A DNA stretch of 64,000 nucleotides from Symbiotaphrina buchneri (taxonomy: Eukaryota > Ascomycota > Symbiotaphrinales > Symbiotaphrinaceae): contig BCIG01000008.1 of NCBI GenBank assembly GCA_001599915.1, positions 434,001 through 498,000 on the forward strand. Direction: 5' to 3'. The translations under genes and the position numbers were made by a program. Position 1 is the stretch's first letter, and every line of letters starts with the position of its first letter. This document shows, in pieces, positions 34,401-46,645 of the stretch. Under the pieces are notes generated by a model that did not search any database, had not been told where the DNA came from, and saw only the letters and a program-made list of their open reading frames with translations.

Positions 34401-37400
34401 ATAGGAATTAAAGATTGTCAGTTTATTCAAACTTCAAATGTTGATTATTACCTTAGCCTTTTAAGTTGATTATCCGTTCTGAATGACTGTTTTCCATATA
34501 ATAAAGACAGGATAACTAAAAGGAATAAGTTCTTTGTAATGTTTTATCCAGCCTTGGGAATAAAGCTTATTAAAGGCTTTATTCACTTTCTTATGATCTT
34601 TAGCTTTTAAGGGATAGATCTTGGCTGAAATGATAGACTTTTCCTTTTACTAATTATCTTAAAACAGAATTATAAGCTAATTATTCTCAGGAATTCATAC
34701 CATTAAACTGTTATCTATCCAGAACAATAGATAACTATTGACTATGTTTATAAGATAAAAGACTTTAAAGCTTTATCTGTAGATGATGATATTGTTAGGC
34801 AAGATAGTTTTAAATAAATTAACGGTTTTAATTAGAACAGTTAGGACTGATAAAATGGTTGTTCTTATAAGAGCTAAGAAAACAATAGTTCTGATCTTTA
34901 ATGTTTATTTAGCTTATTTGCTAGATTTAGACTGTACTATAGCTAGGTTATTTTCCTTATTTATAGTTAAGTAACAACCTTTTTTAAAACATTCTATTAA
35001 GTAACTAATTTGCAGATGTTGATCAAGAGTGAAAAGGGAATCTGAATTATTCTGAACTTATATAAACAAAGGAACAAAGTCTATTATATAAATATAGATT
35101 GATAAACCTTCTTGACCACTAAGCAGCTATAGCTTAAAGGAATAGTTTTATCTATTAGGAATAGAATTATAAACCTAGACCAGTACTCTGGTCAATATAT
35201 AAGGTTAAACTGTGATTTAATCAACAGTTTAGATCTTATAACAAATAGAAGTAATATCCTTTACAGTGATATTCATCAGGACTTAAAGCTTTTAATAAGA
35301 GTAAATAATGAGTTGTTTCTTGTCCATATTCAGTTTTATACCCTTAAGATCAGTAATATTGTTTCTAATCAGTATATTGGCTTATAGCTTATTGACAATA
35401 TAGAATTTACAATGAATAATATCTGTGGAATATATTCTAGAAACATTCTTCTTATAACCAGGCATATAGACAGTCAGTAAGATATACTTAGTAACCTTAT
35501 AATAATAGCTTTCTATACCATGTATAATAACCTTTGTTGATATCTTTTTGATGATTGTATTTAGCAGGTAAAGCAACAGGAACATTCTATTAATTAAAAA
35601 CATAAAGCATCCTAAATCAACATAGGTAATAAACAAGTTACTAAATTGGATAAGTTAAATCTAGATCATTATATAATGTTATCTTTTGAATCTATAGCTT
35701 AAAATTGCTACCCTAGGTGCAATTAATTTGATAAGTTTGATAAGTTTAGTAAATAATATATTGACTTTATCTTAAGATATGTTTAGTATAGGTAAATCAA
35801 TAGTATCGATTCTTATTGATACCTATAACTAGCTAGTAGCAGTAGCTTTGAATCAAGATATATGGTAAGCTTTAAGATATTTGTATAATTGATTCCTAGA
35901 TAAAAAGTCCTTTTTATAGATACAACAGATATGATACAGAATAAAGATGAAATTGATGTTTATAAACTCTTTTTCTTGTTATAGTTTATTCTTAAGAATA
36001 TCATCCTTAGTAATAACTGCATTATAACTGTAGGACAGGTTGTAACTGTTAGTATAATTAATATTAATATCGTTAAACTTATTCATATTACCTTGATAAA
36101 CAATCTATTGTTATTCTTATAAAGGTACAGGATGGTTTATAAAGTTATAATCATTGTACTGATTTCTAGAGTTACTGTTTTTAAACAATTGCAGCAGTAG
36201 TTGGTTAAAACCTGATACCTATAATGAATTATACTGTTTTTGCTGATTACTATAAGTTTTACTATTTCAGTTATTGCTAGAATAGTTAGAAAAAGGAAAG
36301 TTAGGACTATAATAGTATCTTTTTATATTATCCAGTTGGTAATAGTTACCTTAAAGTCCTTAACTTGTATAATTGCTTAATTAATAAAGTGGTTATTATA
36401 ATAATTATAAGTACAAAGTGAAAGACTGATAAGAATACTGATACTGACCTTATTAGGGTTGTTTATTGCTATATTAGGTATTTAACTAAGTTTGTTAACC
36501 TGTTCTATTATTAAATCAGTTATAATTAATATTATTATCTTGTTATAAATAATAGTTAAACCAGGTAGCTTTCTTAAGGTTTAACTTATTAGTAAACTGT
36601 TTTAAAGTTATACCTTTAATAGGCTTTATAAATCCTATCCTAAGAAAGCTATTAAGATGATTCTAGATATATAAGACCTGAATATATTCATTGTTATAAT
36701 TACAATGTTAAAATGCATTGATAATATCTTAGATATAATTCATAATGCTGTAACAGGCTTAAATGTTATTAATTATATAGTATAAGAAATCTAAACGGTT
36801 TATAATGATAGATAACAGTGTTTAAAAATATTTTTTAAGCATATAGCATTATTTATTAACACTGTTATTAGTATGTATAAGACTAACTTGCTAAACATTA
36901 GATAGTATATTGTTGTATCAGTCTTAAGCCTTTTCTAAAAGATAGATATCTAACATTGTACAGATAACTGTTAAGTCTTAAGTTTAAACAATAATCTTGA
37001 TATAAGATATAAACATATGAATGTTTTGATAGTACATCATATATCTCTTTTGATTTGATGTTTCATACTTATCTGGATTGTTTAGATAGAAAAAACTAAT
37101 ATCAGATGGATACAGGTTACCTGTTGTTCTTTCTGTATAGCTTGGTAGGCCAGCAGGGCCAGGAGGGCTAACAGGGCTAAAAGGTTTGACAGGGTTAGTA
37201 TCTTATTGTCAAGATAAGCCTAATGGTCCTAATTGATTATTAAGCTAAACAGCTTGTTTTTAACAAGCTAGAACATGTTTAATAATTGCTTTAAGCTTTT
37301 CCAACGTTATATTAATTGATATTATAGGTCTTGATTAAGTAGATCTTAATTTGTTTCAATCAGAAAGGGTCTGAGAACAAGGTATTGACTTGTCAACACT

Positions 37401-38143
37401 TATTTGGTCAGTAGTATTAAGATAAAATATCTTTAAATTAGACTGGTCCATTATAGTTGTATTCAGCTGGATGATTCCTAAGGTGATAAAGGGGTTAGTA
37501 ATAGTTGATAATGCATTTGATACTCTTCTTAGTCGTTGATATGATGAAAGAAGGTATGTACATTGGATCTAGGCAAGGTTGGTCAAGAGTAGCATAGTTT
37601 CCTGATTCAGCTGTTGAACAGCTGATTCAAACATACAGCAGGTTTTGTTCTATTTAACCAAGTAGCCAGATACCTTGTAAAACGTCCTATATAGCTGTAG
37701 GATAGAATATATCAAGAGATGATGTCCTTTGTTAAAGGTAAAGGTATATTGATATCCAGTTTCAATGAAGTTATTAAATTGCTAAACAAGCTTGACTGTA
37801 GCTTTTGACAGCAAAGGCAGCAAGCCTATAACGCCTATGACTAAAACAGCCAGATTGACTAGGGATCAATGGTCTCAATTCGGCCTATTATCTGGACTAT
37901 CATAGGAGGCTTGACTGATGGAGTTTAAGCTTTTTAGGCTGATTTGGTGGTGTGGTCTGGTGGTACAGGAGCTATGTCAGGACTTGCAGACATATAGATA
38001 CGACCATTATAATCGGATGGAACCTATCCAGAGTGCTGGTGCCTTTCAGTGAAAAGAGAAACAAGGTGATTGTCTTACTGGAACAGGATTCTGATGGTCC
38101 TATTTGATGATGGAGATAGATCTTGCAAGTGTTGCTACCATGT

Positions 38144-38301
38144 TGGTAGGAACTTATGGATTTATGGTGATGGTGTTGATTGAGAAAGCTATCTAGCTAA
38201 GGTGCAGAGCTATAAAGTGAATGCTAGCTATAAGCAAGGTCACAAGGTAGCAACTGACTAACTAGCAAGCAGTCACTGAGTAAGGCCCATATATCGTGTC
38301 A
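38144..38301 (-). repeat. LTR, right copy (5' LTR in element orientation)
   Basis: 158 bases, TG..CA ends, followed by the second ATTAG. The primer-site-like TGGTAGC (complement at about 38,134-38,140) lies three bases inside. Confidence 0.92.
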
Positions 38302-39070
38302 ATTAGTTTTTATATGTTTTAAATCTTTTTATTGTTATAGTATCTTTAATTTCAACCTAAAGATATTTATTTCTCTAAAGATTATAATTATTTACTGCAT
38401 TAATTATTTAAAATAAAAAAAATTTCAGTTCTATCTTGATTAACTGTATAAATAGTAGTTATACAACTTTTATCTTTCTTTTCTCATAGAAAACCCTATA
38501 TAAATAAAGTTTAATTAAGAACTAATCTTTAAAAGATAAAGGTTTTATCTATATTATAAATATTATAAAGGGAAAAGATGGTTATAATCAAGGGAACAGA
38601 TTTACATATCATACTGCTACACCATGTGCACTATACCCTACTGTAAAATCCAAAGTTTACAATATAGTATTAAATCTTAACACTTTCCCCATACAAGATT
38701 TAAGTTAAAAATCTAGGAAAACTCATCTAAAGCCTCTTCTAATTTTAATAAAACCAGGATCAATAAACTCCTTTAGTTAAGGGTTATTCAGTCCTGTTTT
38801 TAGAATATCTCTATGATTACCTAGTAGTATTTGTAGCAAATCTGGGTAGTATGTAAATCTATTCCTATAATCAATTGTATGTTTTCCATTTGTTATAATA
38901 TCTTTTTAAAAATATTAATTAATACTGGTTTTATTGTTTTATAGTTTTATATAAGTTTTTATAATATATCAATTTTTAAAACCATTTAAATTCCAACCAA
39001 CTGAATAAAAATTTGAAAGGTTAATTCCTTAAAGATATCTATTAATTTAAAAAAACTCTAAAACCCTTTC

Positions 39071-42000
39071 CCTAAAAAATCATGTGCGCTGCGCTGTCTG
39101 TGCAGAAAACGGATCTAATCGGCATGTCGCGGCGTCGCCCTTTTTAACGTGGCAAGAGCGGAGTCTTGGCAAGTACTGAGTACCTAAGGCGGCCCCACTC
39201 ATTGCCCGCACTCTACGCCAAACTCTCTCAGAGGCCCCGAGTACCGCATACCTTCACGCACACGTTAGGTAAGGCACACATAGTCTTCACCTGGAAAAGC
39301 GACATTCCACCTCGAGCGTTTGAAGCCAAAGCAGCCCCTAGAGAAAAGCATTCCGGACGGGACTTTGGTTCCTTTTGAATCGTCTACCCGTCCTAGCCGA
39401 GATCCAATAGATGTGTGAGGTACATAGCTACGTACCTATATATACTCGTACAGATGCACTGCGCTACTCATGCGTGCTTGATGCCTATTACTCCGGAATT
39501 TCGCCCTGTCAAAAGGTGTCGACTCAGTTATTGTTATGTGCTCCAGTTCTCTCCAAGCGATCCGTCGCTGAAGGTCCATATCGCCGTAACTGAGGCACTT
39601 AGTCTGCGTTGATCTTGGGACGATCTTATATCTCTGGCACGCCCAAGGTCACCAATTGCCCATTGGACCCGCTATTCTGCCCCAACCATTTAGGGGAAGA
39701 AATCGAGCGCACGTACTCCGTACTAGCGGTAGTATTTTAAAACTCCGATCAGGGGTGAGAGACGGAAAATGTTACCTGTAGATTACGGTCTCCCACTTCG
39801 ACCGTCACCCTTGTAGAAACTCGGGGGCGCGGGCAATCTTTACCGAAACAGGAGAAGATCTCGATAATGCACTGGATACGCTAAGTTGCTTGCAGGAAGA
39901 GCGTTTGCTTCAAGGAGTTGGTAGAAGTAACGGCTGGGAATGTCATCTCTGACATCCACCAATCATCTGTCGCCGCGCAAATCCATCGACCCTCCTCACA
40001 TTTGTACCCTAGTTCGCTTCCTTAGAGTTATTAAAGTTAGCTAGCAAAAGAAGAAACTGTAGGCATTTTGACGGCCAGCACCAGAAAAAATCCGCCTCCG
40101 ATTGCCAAAGCGATTCTGAGCGGATGACTTTGATGGTGCTGTTAGTGACCATCACTATGCGGATTCGCTGAATTGGAGTCGTGGGCGAGGTGAGGTACCT
40201 GAGGTATGCGCGAAGTACTTCTTAGAGTCGCCAACTTTTAACTCTCAACTACCGTAAGGTAGACTTATTTAATTGCCGCCTGTCACAGACCACGCGAGTC
40301 TGGCTGTCAATCTGAAGGGACCCTCACTGACCAGACTGTCGGGTTATGTTGCCACATACTCACACGGAATATCGCATATGGCAAGATTATCTGTAGAAGA
40401 AGCTTGACTCGGTTCCAAGCTGGTATCATCTGAAGGTAGTATCGCCTGCGTGCAGCACAATTAAAAAAAATTTATACCCTGACACCTGATAACCCATATT
40501 GCTGTGAGTGGAATGAGATCGAACCAGTATCACGATGTGGATTTTTTCTGTTGAACTTGTTCTTGCAAATGTCCAATCACCGCAATCTGTTTTCATCAAG
40601 AACTTTATAGCTAGCAGGTATTTGTACCCTGAGCCAATTGGGGCTCTCGTAACTAGTAAATCAATTGACCAGGCTGCTCTCTACAGCCGAGGATGCTTCC
40701 AATGTCAACTGTCCAGGCATCTCATGTGTTCAGACCTCTCGTGAGGTTGGCGCATTGTAATCATGACAACAGGCGGTATTCTCTGGGGAATCACATCTCA
40801 CAAACAGTAAGCGATGAGCCTACCGCAAGCATGAATGCTGTTGTACCACGCAAGGAGCGTCTGATGTGGAGAAGGGAGGACAACGTTTCTGTTGAGCCAC
40901 ATGCAGCTAGAGTTGTGTGACACACCTGTGCCGTGAAGCAGGCGCTGCTAAGCTACACGCCTTCCGGACCCCATAGTCGACCAGCATCGCTCGCCATGAG
41001 CCCTGTGCCATGGACGACAACATCTTCTTCAACTTGGAATGACAGAAAGAGTCATGGAGTTGCATTGCGATGGTCTTGCATAAGGATCCATCTGATCTTG
41101 GAGACTAGGAGCGCAATCTTGTCCTGACATCTGCAAGGTACCGGCTCGACGGCTAGACGCCCGTCGCTCTAAGAAAGCCCCCAGCGGCATGTAGACCGGG
41201 AATTCGTCTCTCCCGTTAGCGCACCATGGCAGAGCGAAACGTCGAAATGCGGCAGGGAGAGAAGCTCACCTGCATGCAAGGCGGGCAATCAGTCCTGTCC
41301 AGGGGAAGGCCTGTCGAGATCGTCATCCGGATAGCATTGGGCTACGCCAGCTACAGACCACTCAACCATCGGTGTCCAGCCGTGGCCAGCCACAATCCTT
41401 GGTGCTTGGCCGCTAATTCTTGGCGTCGGAGACGCTCCTTCAGACCTTCACACCATGCACCCAGTAAGGTACGAATACGCGGTACCGTACAAATACTTGG
41501 TTCTCAAGCCCACGAAAATGAATCAGGGTCACTTACTCCGTATCGAGCTGCCTTACCCTGATTATTATTGCGACGAGGCAATGATCTACCCGAAGATGAT
41601 TTGATGGACGATTTTTCTTGGTAGACTAGGCCCATCAGCGGCTTGGGGAAATCCCCATCACACTCACACGGCAATCTGGGGCCATGAAACCCATGCATGC
41701 CTCATGCGAGTTCAGCCGAACAATTGAAACTCAATAGCATCTAAAGATGACTCGCGCACTGGCCGAGAGGTTACAGAGTACCGTAAGTACCTTAACCACC
41801 TGCACTCCGTCATCTGTACTGATACTGTACGGCGAACCAGCATAAGTAGCAATACTTTATTAATAGCTTCCCGTGCTGCCTGACACGGCGACCGTTGACA
41901 GATCTGCCTCCTGCTTTCAAGTTTCAAACGGCGTCCAAGAACCCCCAGTTCCTAGGCAGATCTCGCTCGGTTAGACTCGACCCGTCTGCCCCATAGCCCT

Positions 42001-45000
42001 GTTTGGCATCAATGTCCGATGCTGGTTCGGGGAGTAGCAGCTGGTCTGGGAAAGATCGGTGCTCTCATTTACAAAGTACTGTACTCCTACGTGCTGAAGA
42101 CCTTATTAAGCCACCGGTTGATCAAGCCCGCTGAAAAACGAAATAAGGCAGCCAACAACTTCACATACTCCGTGGGACAACGAATTTTCCCCGGAGAAGG
42201 GTTAATAATAATAACGTACCAACCTTAATTCTACGAAGCGTCCCATTCCTGGCTAAAGCATCTTTTGCCACTCTGGTCGGCCCTCTGCTGCTGCATTACA
42301 ATTGAGAGTGCACGGGTGTATTTCGTACTTCGCACTGACGAAAATCAAACCCGCCAATCTCGGACGCCCAGCCTTTATCTCGGCTCGAGTAGCTGAACGC
42401 CCTGCGTCAAGCCAACGTTCTAATGAATACAGTCACTGTTGCCGGGAAATCAGGCTCTAGTAGACGATCAACTGAACTAGTCGCCAGGCCATAGCGCAGA
42501 CTCTTGACTCGCCTTGACGGACACATGTCATCACCATGGCCCGCAGATCGAATGACTGATAAGGTACCCGACACGGAGATCTCGATCGGTTGGCGCGGAG
42601 CGGGCGGCCCTCCGGAAAAGGGCTCTCAGCGTCCACTTGGGTCCACCTTCGTTCAAAAATGCAAGATGTTGCAGAGAGCGTTAACATACGAACACCAACT
42701 CTAAGGGAGTAAGGGAGATGGTGATGGGATGAGTGTCCCACTTGCAGTTAAAGCACCTCGAAGAGGCAATACACTATGCAGACTGCAGCAAAATGGTTGT
42801 GCGCGTGTGTCAATTGTTGCAACGTACCCGTCATGGCAGTGTCCACGCCCGATAACCATGGGCTTGTTTCGTAGTACAAGCACACGTGGTCTGGTTACCT
42901 TCCTGGACATAAACGCGGTGCAAGAACCCGGATATGCAATAAACAGAATGCTGCTCCATTCTTCTTGAGTTGGCCAGACCATCTACGCCTTGTTGAAAAT
43001 CACGTCCATAGCGTGTAATGGGTCCCACTACGGCTTTGCTACTCTCTTTCAGTCATGTCATGATGCTGGATATTCTCCCACTGGCTATCTTGATCGGATA
43101 TCCCTGTCTTTGGTTCCGGCGATTCGATCGGACTGAAGGGGGGACATGGGAGGCCTGACAAGCTAGCAACTCAAACTGACGCAACGGCCTGCGTTTGCTC
43201 CAGCCCTAGCATGATCGTATTGCACGGAAGCTGTTTCGGAACGCTGTTCGAGGAATACAGGTGATAAGTGGGCCAATTTCTTTTTATCTTCGTGGAAGAA
43301 GCATTAATCTTATCCACTTCTGGCACTCAAATGCCCAGCGTTCGTTAACAAGGGCGCATCGTTCCACATAACCTCGACGTTCGTCAGTCTTGAATGGCTC
43401 AGGCCTGCCAGAGGAGCAAAGCGCAGTGAAATATGTTGCCATACGGCTACGGTACGCGTGCCAGACATCTCTGGTTGGGCTTCAGCTGTTGTTCAATTTC
43501 CCCGCTCTTGGCTTGTTCGGAGAGTTGTGCTCATTTCCCCGGCAGTTAGACCTGTCAAGCTGCATTTACCGACGCATGGGGGTCTTGGCACTGGTCGCAT
43601 CGTCTCCTATTTCAGCAAATGATAGCACGGGGCGGTGCGGGTCAGACCACCGTCCGCCGAATGCGGCCTGATGCCTCTCTCTGTCATCCCTGAATTGGCG
43701 AATTGGAGATCCCGCAGTCGCCGGTATCAGCTACCCTGTAAAGAGTTCATATCAGCTGTTCCACCAATCAACACATGGTCTATATTCTACCCTGGCAACC
43801 AAACGGGCCTTGAACCACACCAACGAGAGCTCTGAAGCTGACCATTCAGTACACCGTTCGCGGTGGGGGGTTCTGAGAACAGCCAGCCTCGTCTGTGTTC
43901 TCGTGCAGTGGCTTGTAGGAGATTTACGTTACCTCCCTTCGTCAACGTCATTGGAAGGGGTCAGTCTAAACAATAGCGGCGAACGTGAAAGGGGTCCATT
44001 CCATTCGGGCCAGAACTTCAACGGGTCTCTGTACTGCTCAAACCTTCAATGGAATGGGGGACGACTGAATCAGTGTTCTCGTTTCAGCCGTCACATTCCA
44101 TGATTCGTATCGCTAAACTGCAGCGCGGGAGACATTCTTTACACCAGTAATTTTCTAACAGCTTCTCTGTTCAAGCGACGAACATGAAAGGGGCGCAGAA
44201 GGGCTGGTGTGGACCTGAACGCTTAGGCAGGGAGGTCAAACTCTGTGATGATCCTGCAGAAGGTTGGATCAGGCCACCCGTGTCCACTAAATTACGTTTC
44301 TACGTGGCAATGCCTCTGTGACAAGGGGCATGCGGCCCTTTGTCAGCGGGAAAGTGAGGCTTTACCTCGCTCCAGATCATAGTTCGAAATTTCTTGGTCT
44401 CGTACTATCACAAAGTTTTCTGGTCATGCACGACCGGATACCTGCTCGCGCACCCACCGCGCGTACCATTGATTATAGCGTGATTTATAGGGTTTCTGGA
44501 TGGGCACAGGGACCATGGATTCCGAGTACGGTGCTCTACAGGTCAGCTGTTTTCCGAAGCAGCAAAGGGAGGCCAGGCTCGCCTTTCCTCCATGAGAAGC
44601 TTCATAGACTACATGATATTAGAGGGGTCTTCCAAGGGATGTTTAACTGATCGCGGACTTCAATTGATCTGTGTTAGAGGGCTCCTTGCTAACGGTCTTC
44701 AACCTCGACCCGGCCATAACAAGACGCTGTGGAAACTGTTTCTGTGCAGTGTCTGATCACCAAGTAACCCATTTATTTAGTGGTATACCAGGTGATTCTC
44801 TTCGTTAACAGGGTGTTACAGCTTATTATGATCTTCGAATAGATCTCACACACGCGCTCACGCATCTGTCATCTTCTCATGCTTTACTGCCGGCTAAGTC
44901 GGCTCACAATTTCACGGACTGAAGTTACGCTTTACGTCGGCTTATTCCTTTTTCTTTTGTCCTTTGTTTATTTGGTGCAACAAATGCTCATGAATTCGGC

Positions 45001-46645
45001 CAAGTGCTATCAGAAGCAGCACCAGTGCTCTTCCGCTAAAAGTCTTTTTGGACCCAGCTTGGCGCATGCAAACACATCAACTTCTGTGATCCCTTGGTGA
45101 CGCCCCATGGGGACTGGGCTACTGAGAGTCTGAATGTGCTCCTCAGGATCCAGTCGACAATGCTGTACCCTCGTGAAACAGTCATATACCCCGCCCTGCT
45201 CAGAATCTGCGGGACTAGAGTTGCTAGGCGCTCCTGACTCTCGAGGCAGCAACGCAGCTCTCATTTTCCGGTCGAGATATGAATGAAGGGTTGTTCTTCA
45301 TGCCGATGTCGGAAACTTGGATGGTGCGCGTTTGCTGAATGGCTCCACCGGGTCTGGGTCCGCGTGCATATCCTGCACAGATCCGACGAGCTCCTGGATC
45401 GAAAACCAGCAATATCCCATCGTACCGGTAATAGGAGCGGGAGCCGAACCTTCTTGAGAGATACATTTCCAGCCAAGCATTGTCTCCGCGGTCTGTTGTT
45501 GTTTGCTACCACTCATGGAATCCATCCTTGGGCAGTCACTCGGTCGTTGCAAACAAACGACCCCGCTGCAGCTTCAACGCTGTGTCACCTTCAACCCAAC
45601 ATCATCATGAACGAAGCCTGCTCAGCTCGAGTCTCTTCTTGGGTGACGCTTTCTTGCCTGTTGCACTAACTTGTGGGAGCAGCTTTCGACCAGCCTACCT
45701 CGACAGCTCAGTATATCACAAACTACTAGAGCAGATTACAAAGGAGTGGAACGTCGATGATCGGATAGAGCATGCAGTGGTCCTGGACGGCTAGGAAGGA
45801 CATGAACAGCCTATGCTGATCAGGATCCTCCTGTTGTACCCTGCAGCAGATGCATTCTGTGGCTTTTTTTCTTGACCATGACGCTACGAACAGATACACG
45901 TTTCGTCCACAAGGGGATTCTACCCAAGCCACCTCGCACAGTCATTTCGTCGTGTGAGAAGATGATATGCGCTTTCCAGACCCATATTGACATCTCTTAT
46001 ATCCGCGCCCAAGATGTTGCCCGTACACAGTTCCAAAAGGGGGTTTCGATATGACATAAAATGGTTTTTGCTTCCGTCTGCGAGGGCCTCCTTCCGCTCG
46101 AGTGCCTTGGTGCTTGCCCGAGCAGACAGGATGTTTCCCAGTTTGTCCCAAGCGGCTACGGCGGGCCCGTCTGCGCTCAATGAGTGTCTAAAACTGCTTA
46201 GAGGGTTTGTGATGGCACTGTTCAAATACGACATAACGGACAAACCTCTCCTAAAGGTGGGGCCCGCCACTCGTCCACGCAAGTCTTGGGCTCAGACAAT
46301 CACTGGACCTGTCAACATGGTAGGAAGGGCTTATTTGCATCAAAAATATATCATCTGCACTGTACACAGAAACGAGCCAGCAGAGGGTCAGTAGTAGTCG
46401 GCATCTCCTATAGCCCTCCCTTGCTCGGCCCTACTTAAAAAAGCACGTCATACCTAAGTAGCAATCAAATATGCCATCCCCTATCGCATGTCCTCGTGCG
46501 AAACCATCCCCTTAAGCCCGTAACGCCTGCTGTGCCCGTGCCCGAGAACCTGAATGAAAGCGCCAATGCTCCGGTGCTACCACATTGACAAAGAGTTCAT
46601 TGAAACAAAATCATGGCAGCAAAGCCCGCCGTCCTTTTCTTTCGG
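39071..46645. other. Gene-poor region of ordinary composition
   Basis: About 7.5 kb starting abruptly after the AT-rich island. Base composition returns to that of the gene regions, but no open frame exceeds about 135 codons and none joins into a recognisable protein. GGTACC-type words are present but sparse (about 40,195, 41,467, 42,562). It may be old non-coding DNA, decayed genes, or long non-coding transcripts; the sequence alone cannot tell. A weak protein-like stretch on the minus strand near 45,010-45,552 is listed separately. Confidence 0.6.
45010..45552 (-). pseudogene. Possible decayed gene of unknown family
   Basis: Two adjacent open stretches on the minus strand share one frame and have protein-like composition (RVQHCRLDPEEHIQTL in one, GYCWFSIQELVGSVQDM in the other). 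No family was recognised, no start or splice model closes, and chance cannot be excluded. Confidence 0.2.

Larger units (their letters stand above)
31254..38306 (-). mobile_element. Ty3/Gypsy LTR retrotransposon fossil, minus strand, with target duplication
   Basis: A 7.0 kb element (31259-38301) flanked by ATTAG at 31254-31258 and again at 38302-38306. Its two 158-base LTRs run TG..CA. A purine tract AGGGGAGGT lies just inside the left LTR and a TGGTAGC primer-site-like word, as expected for initiator Met tRNA, just inside the right one. This sets the orientation to minus. Protein-like traces in the order gag region, possible protease area (about 35.5 kb), reverse transcriptase (about 34.3-34.6 kb) and integrase (about 32.3-32.6 kb) fit Ty3/Gypsy. 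It is thoroughly broken, with dozens of breaks in every frame, in the manner of RIP. The LTRs differ at about eight sites, all transitions, so LTR divergence reflects RIP and cannot date it well. It keeps no intact coding capacity. Confidence 0.88.
29149..39070. other. AT-rich, RIP-mutated island
   Basis: About 10 kb with very high A+T, few CG dinucleotides and stop codons in all frames, bounded sharply near 39,070 and more gradually at the left. This is the usual result of repeat-induced point mutation (C to T at repeats). It contains the inverted-repeat complex and the LTR retrotransposon listed separately. The parts between them (30,686-31,253 and 38,307-39,070) show only AT-rich sequence with no recognised element. 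Confidence 0.88.

Noticed and set aside
34783-35636. Short open frames inside the LTR element (63 and 84 codons)
   Set aside because: Chance AT-rich frames or worn remnants of the fossil; not functional genes.
29149-46645. A Starship-type giant element or its captain recombinase
   Set aside because: No tyrosine-recombinase-like frame, no cargo genes, and the only clear elements are the LTR fossil and the inverted repeats.
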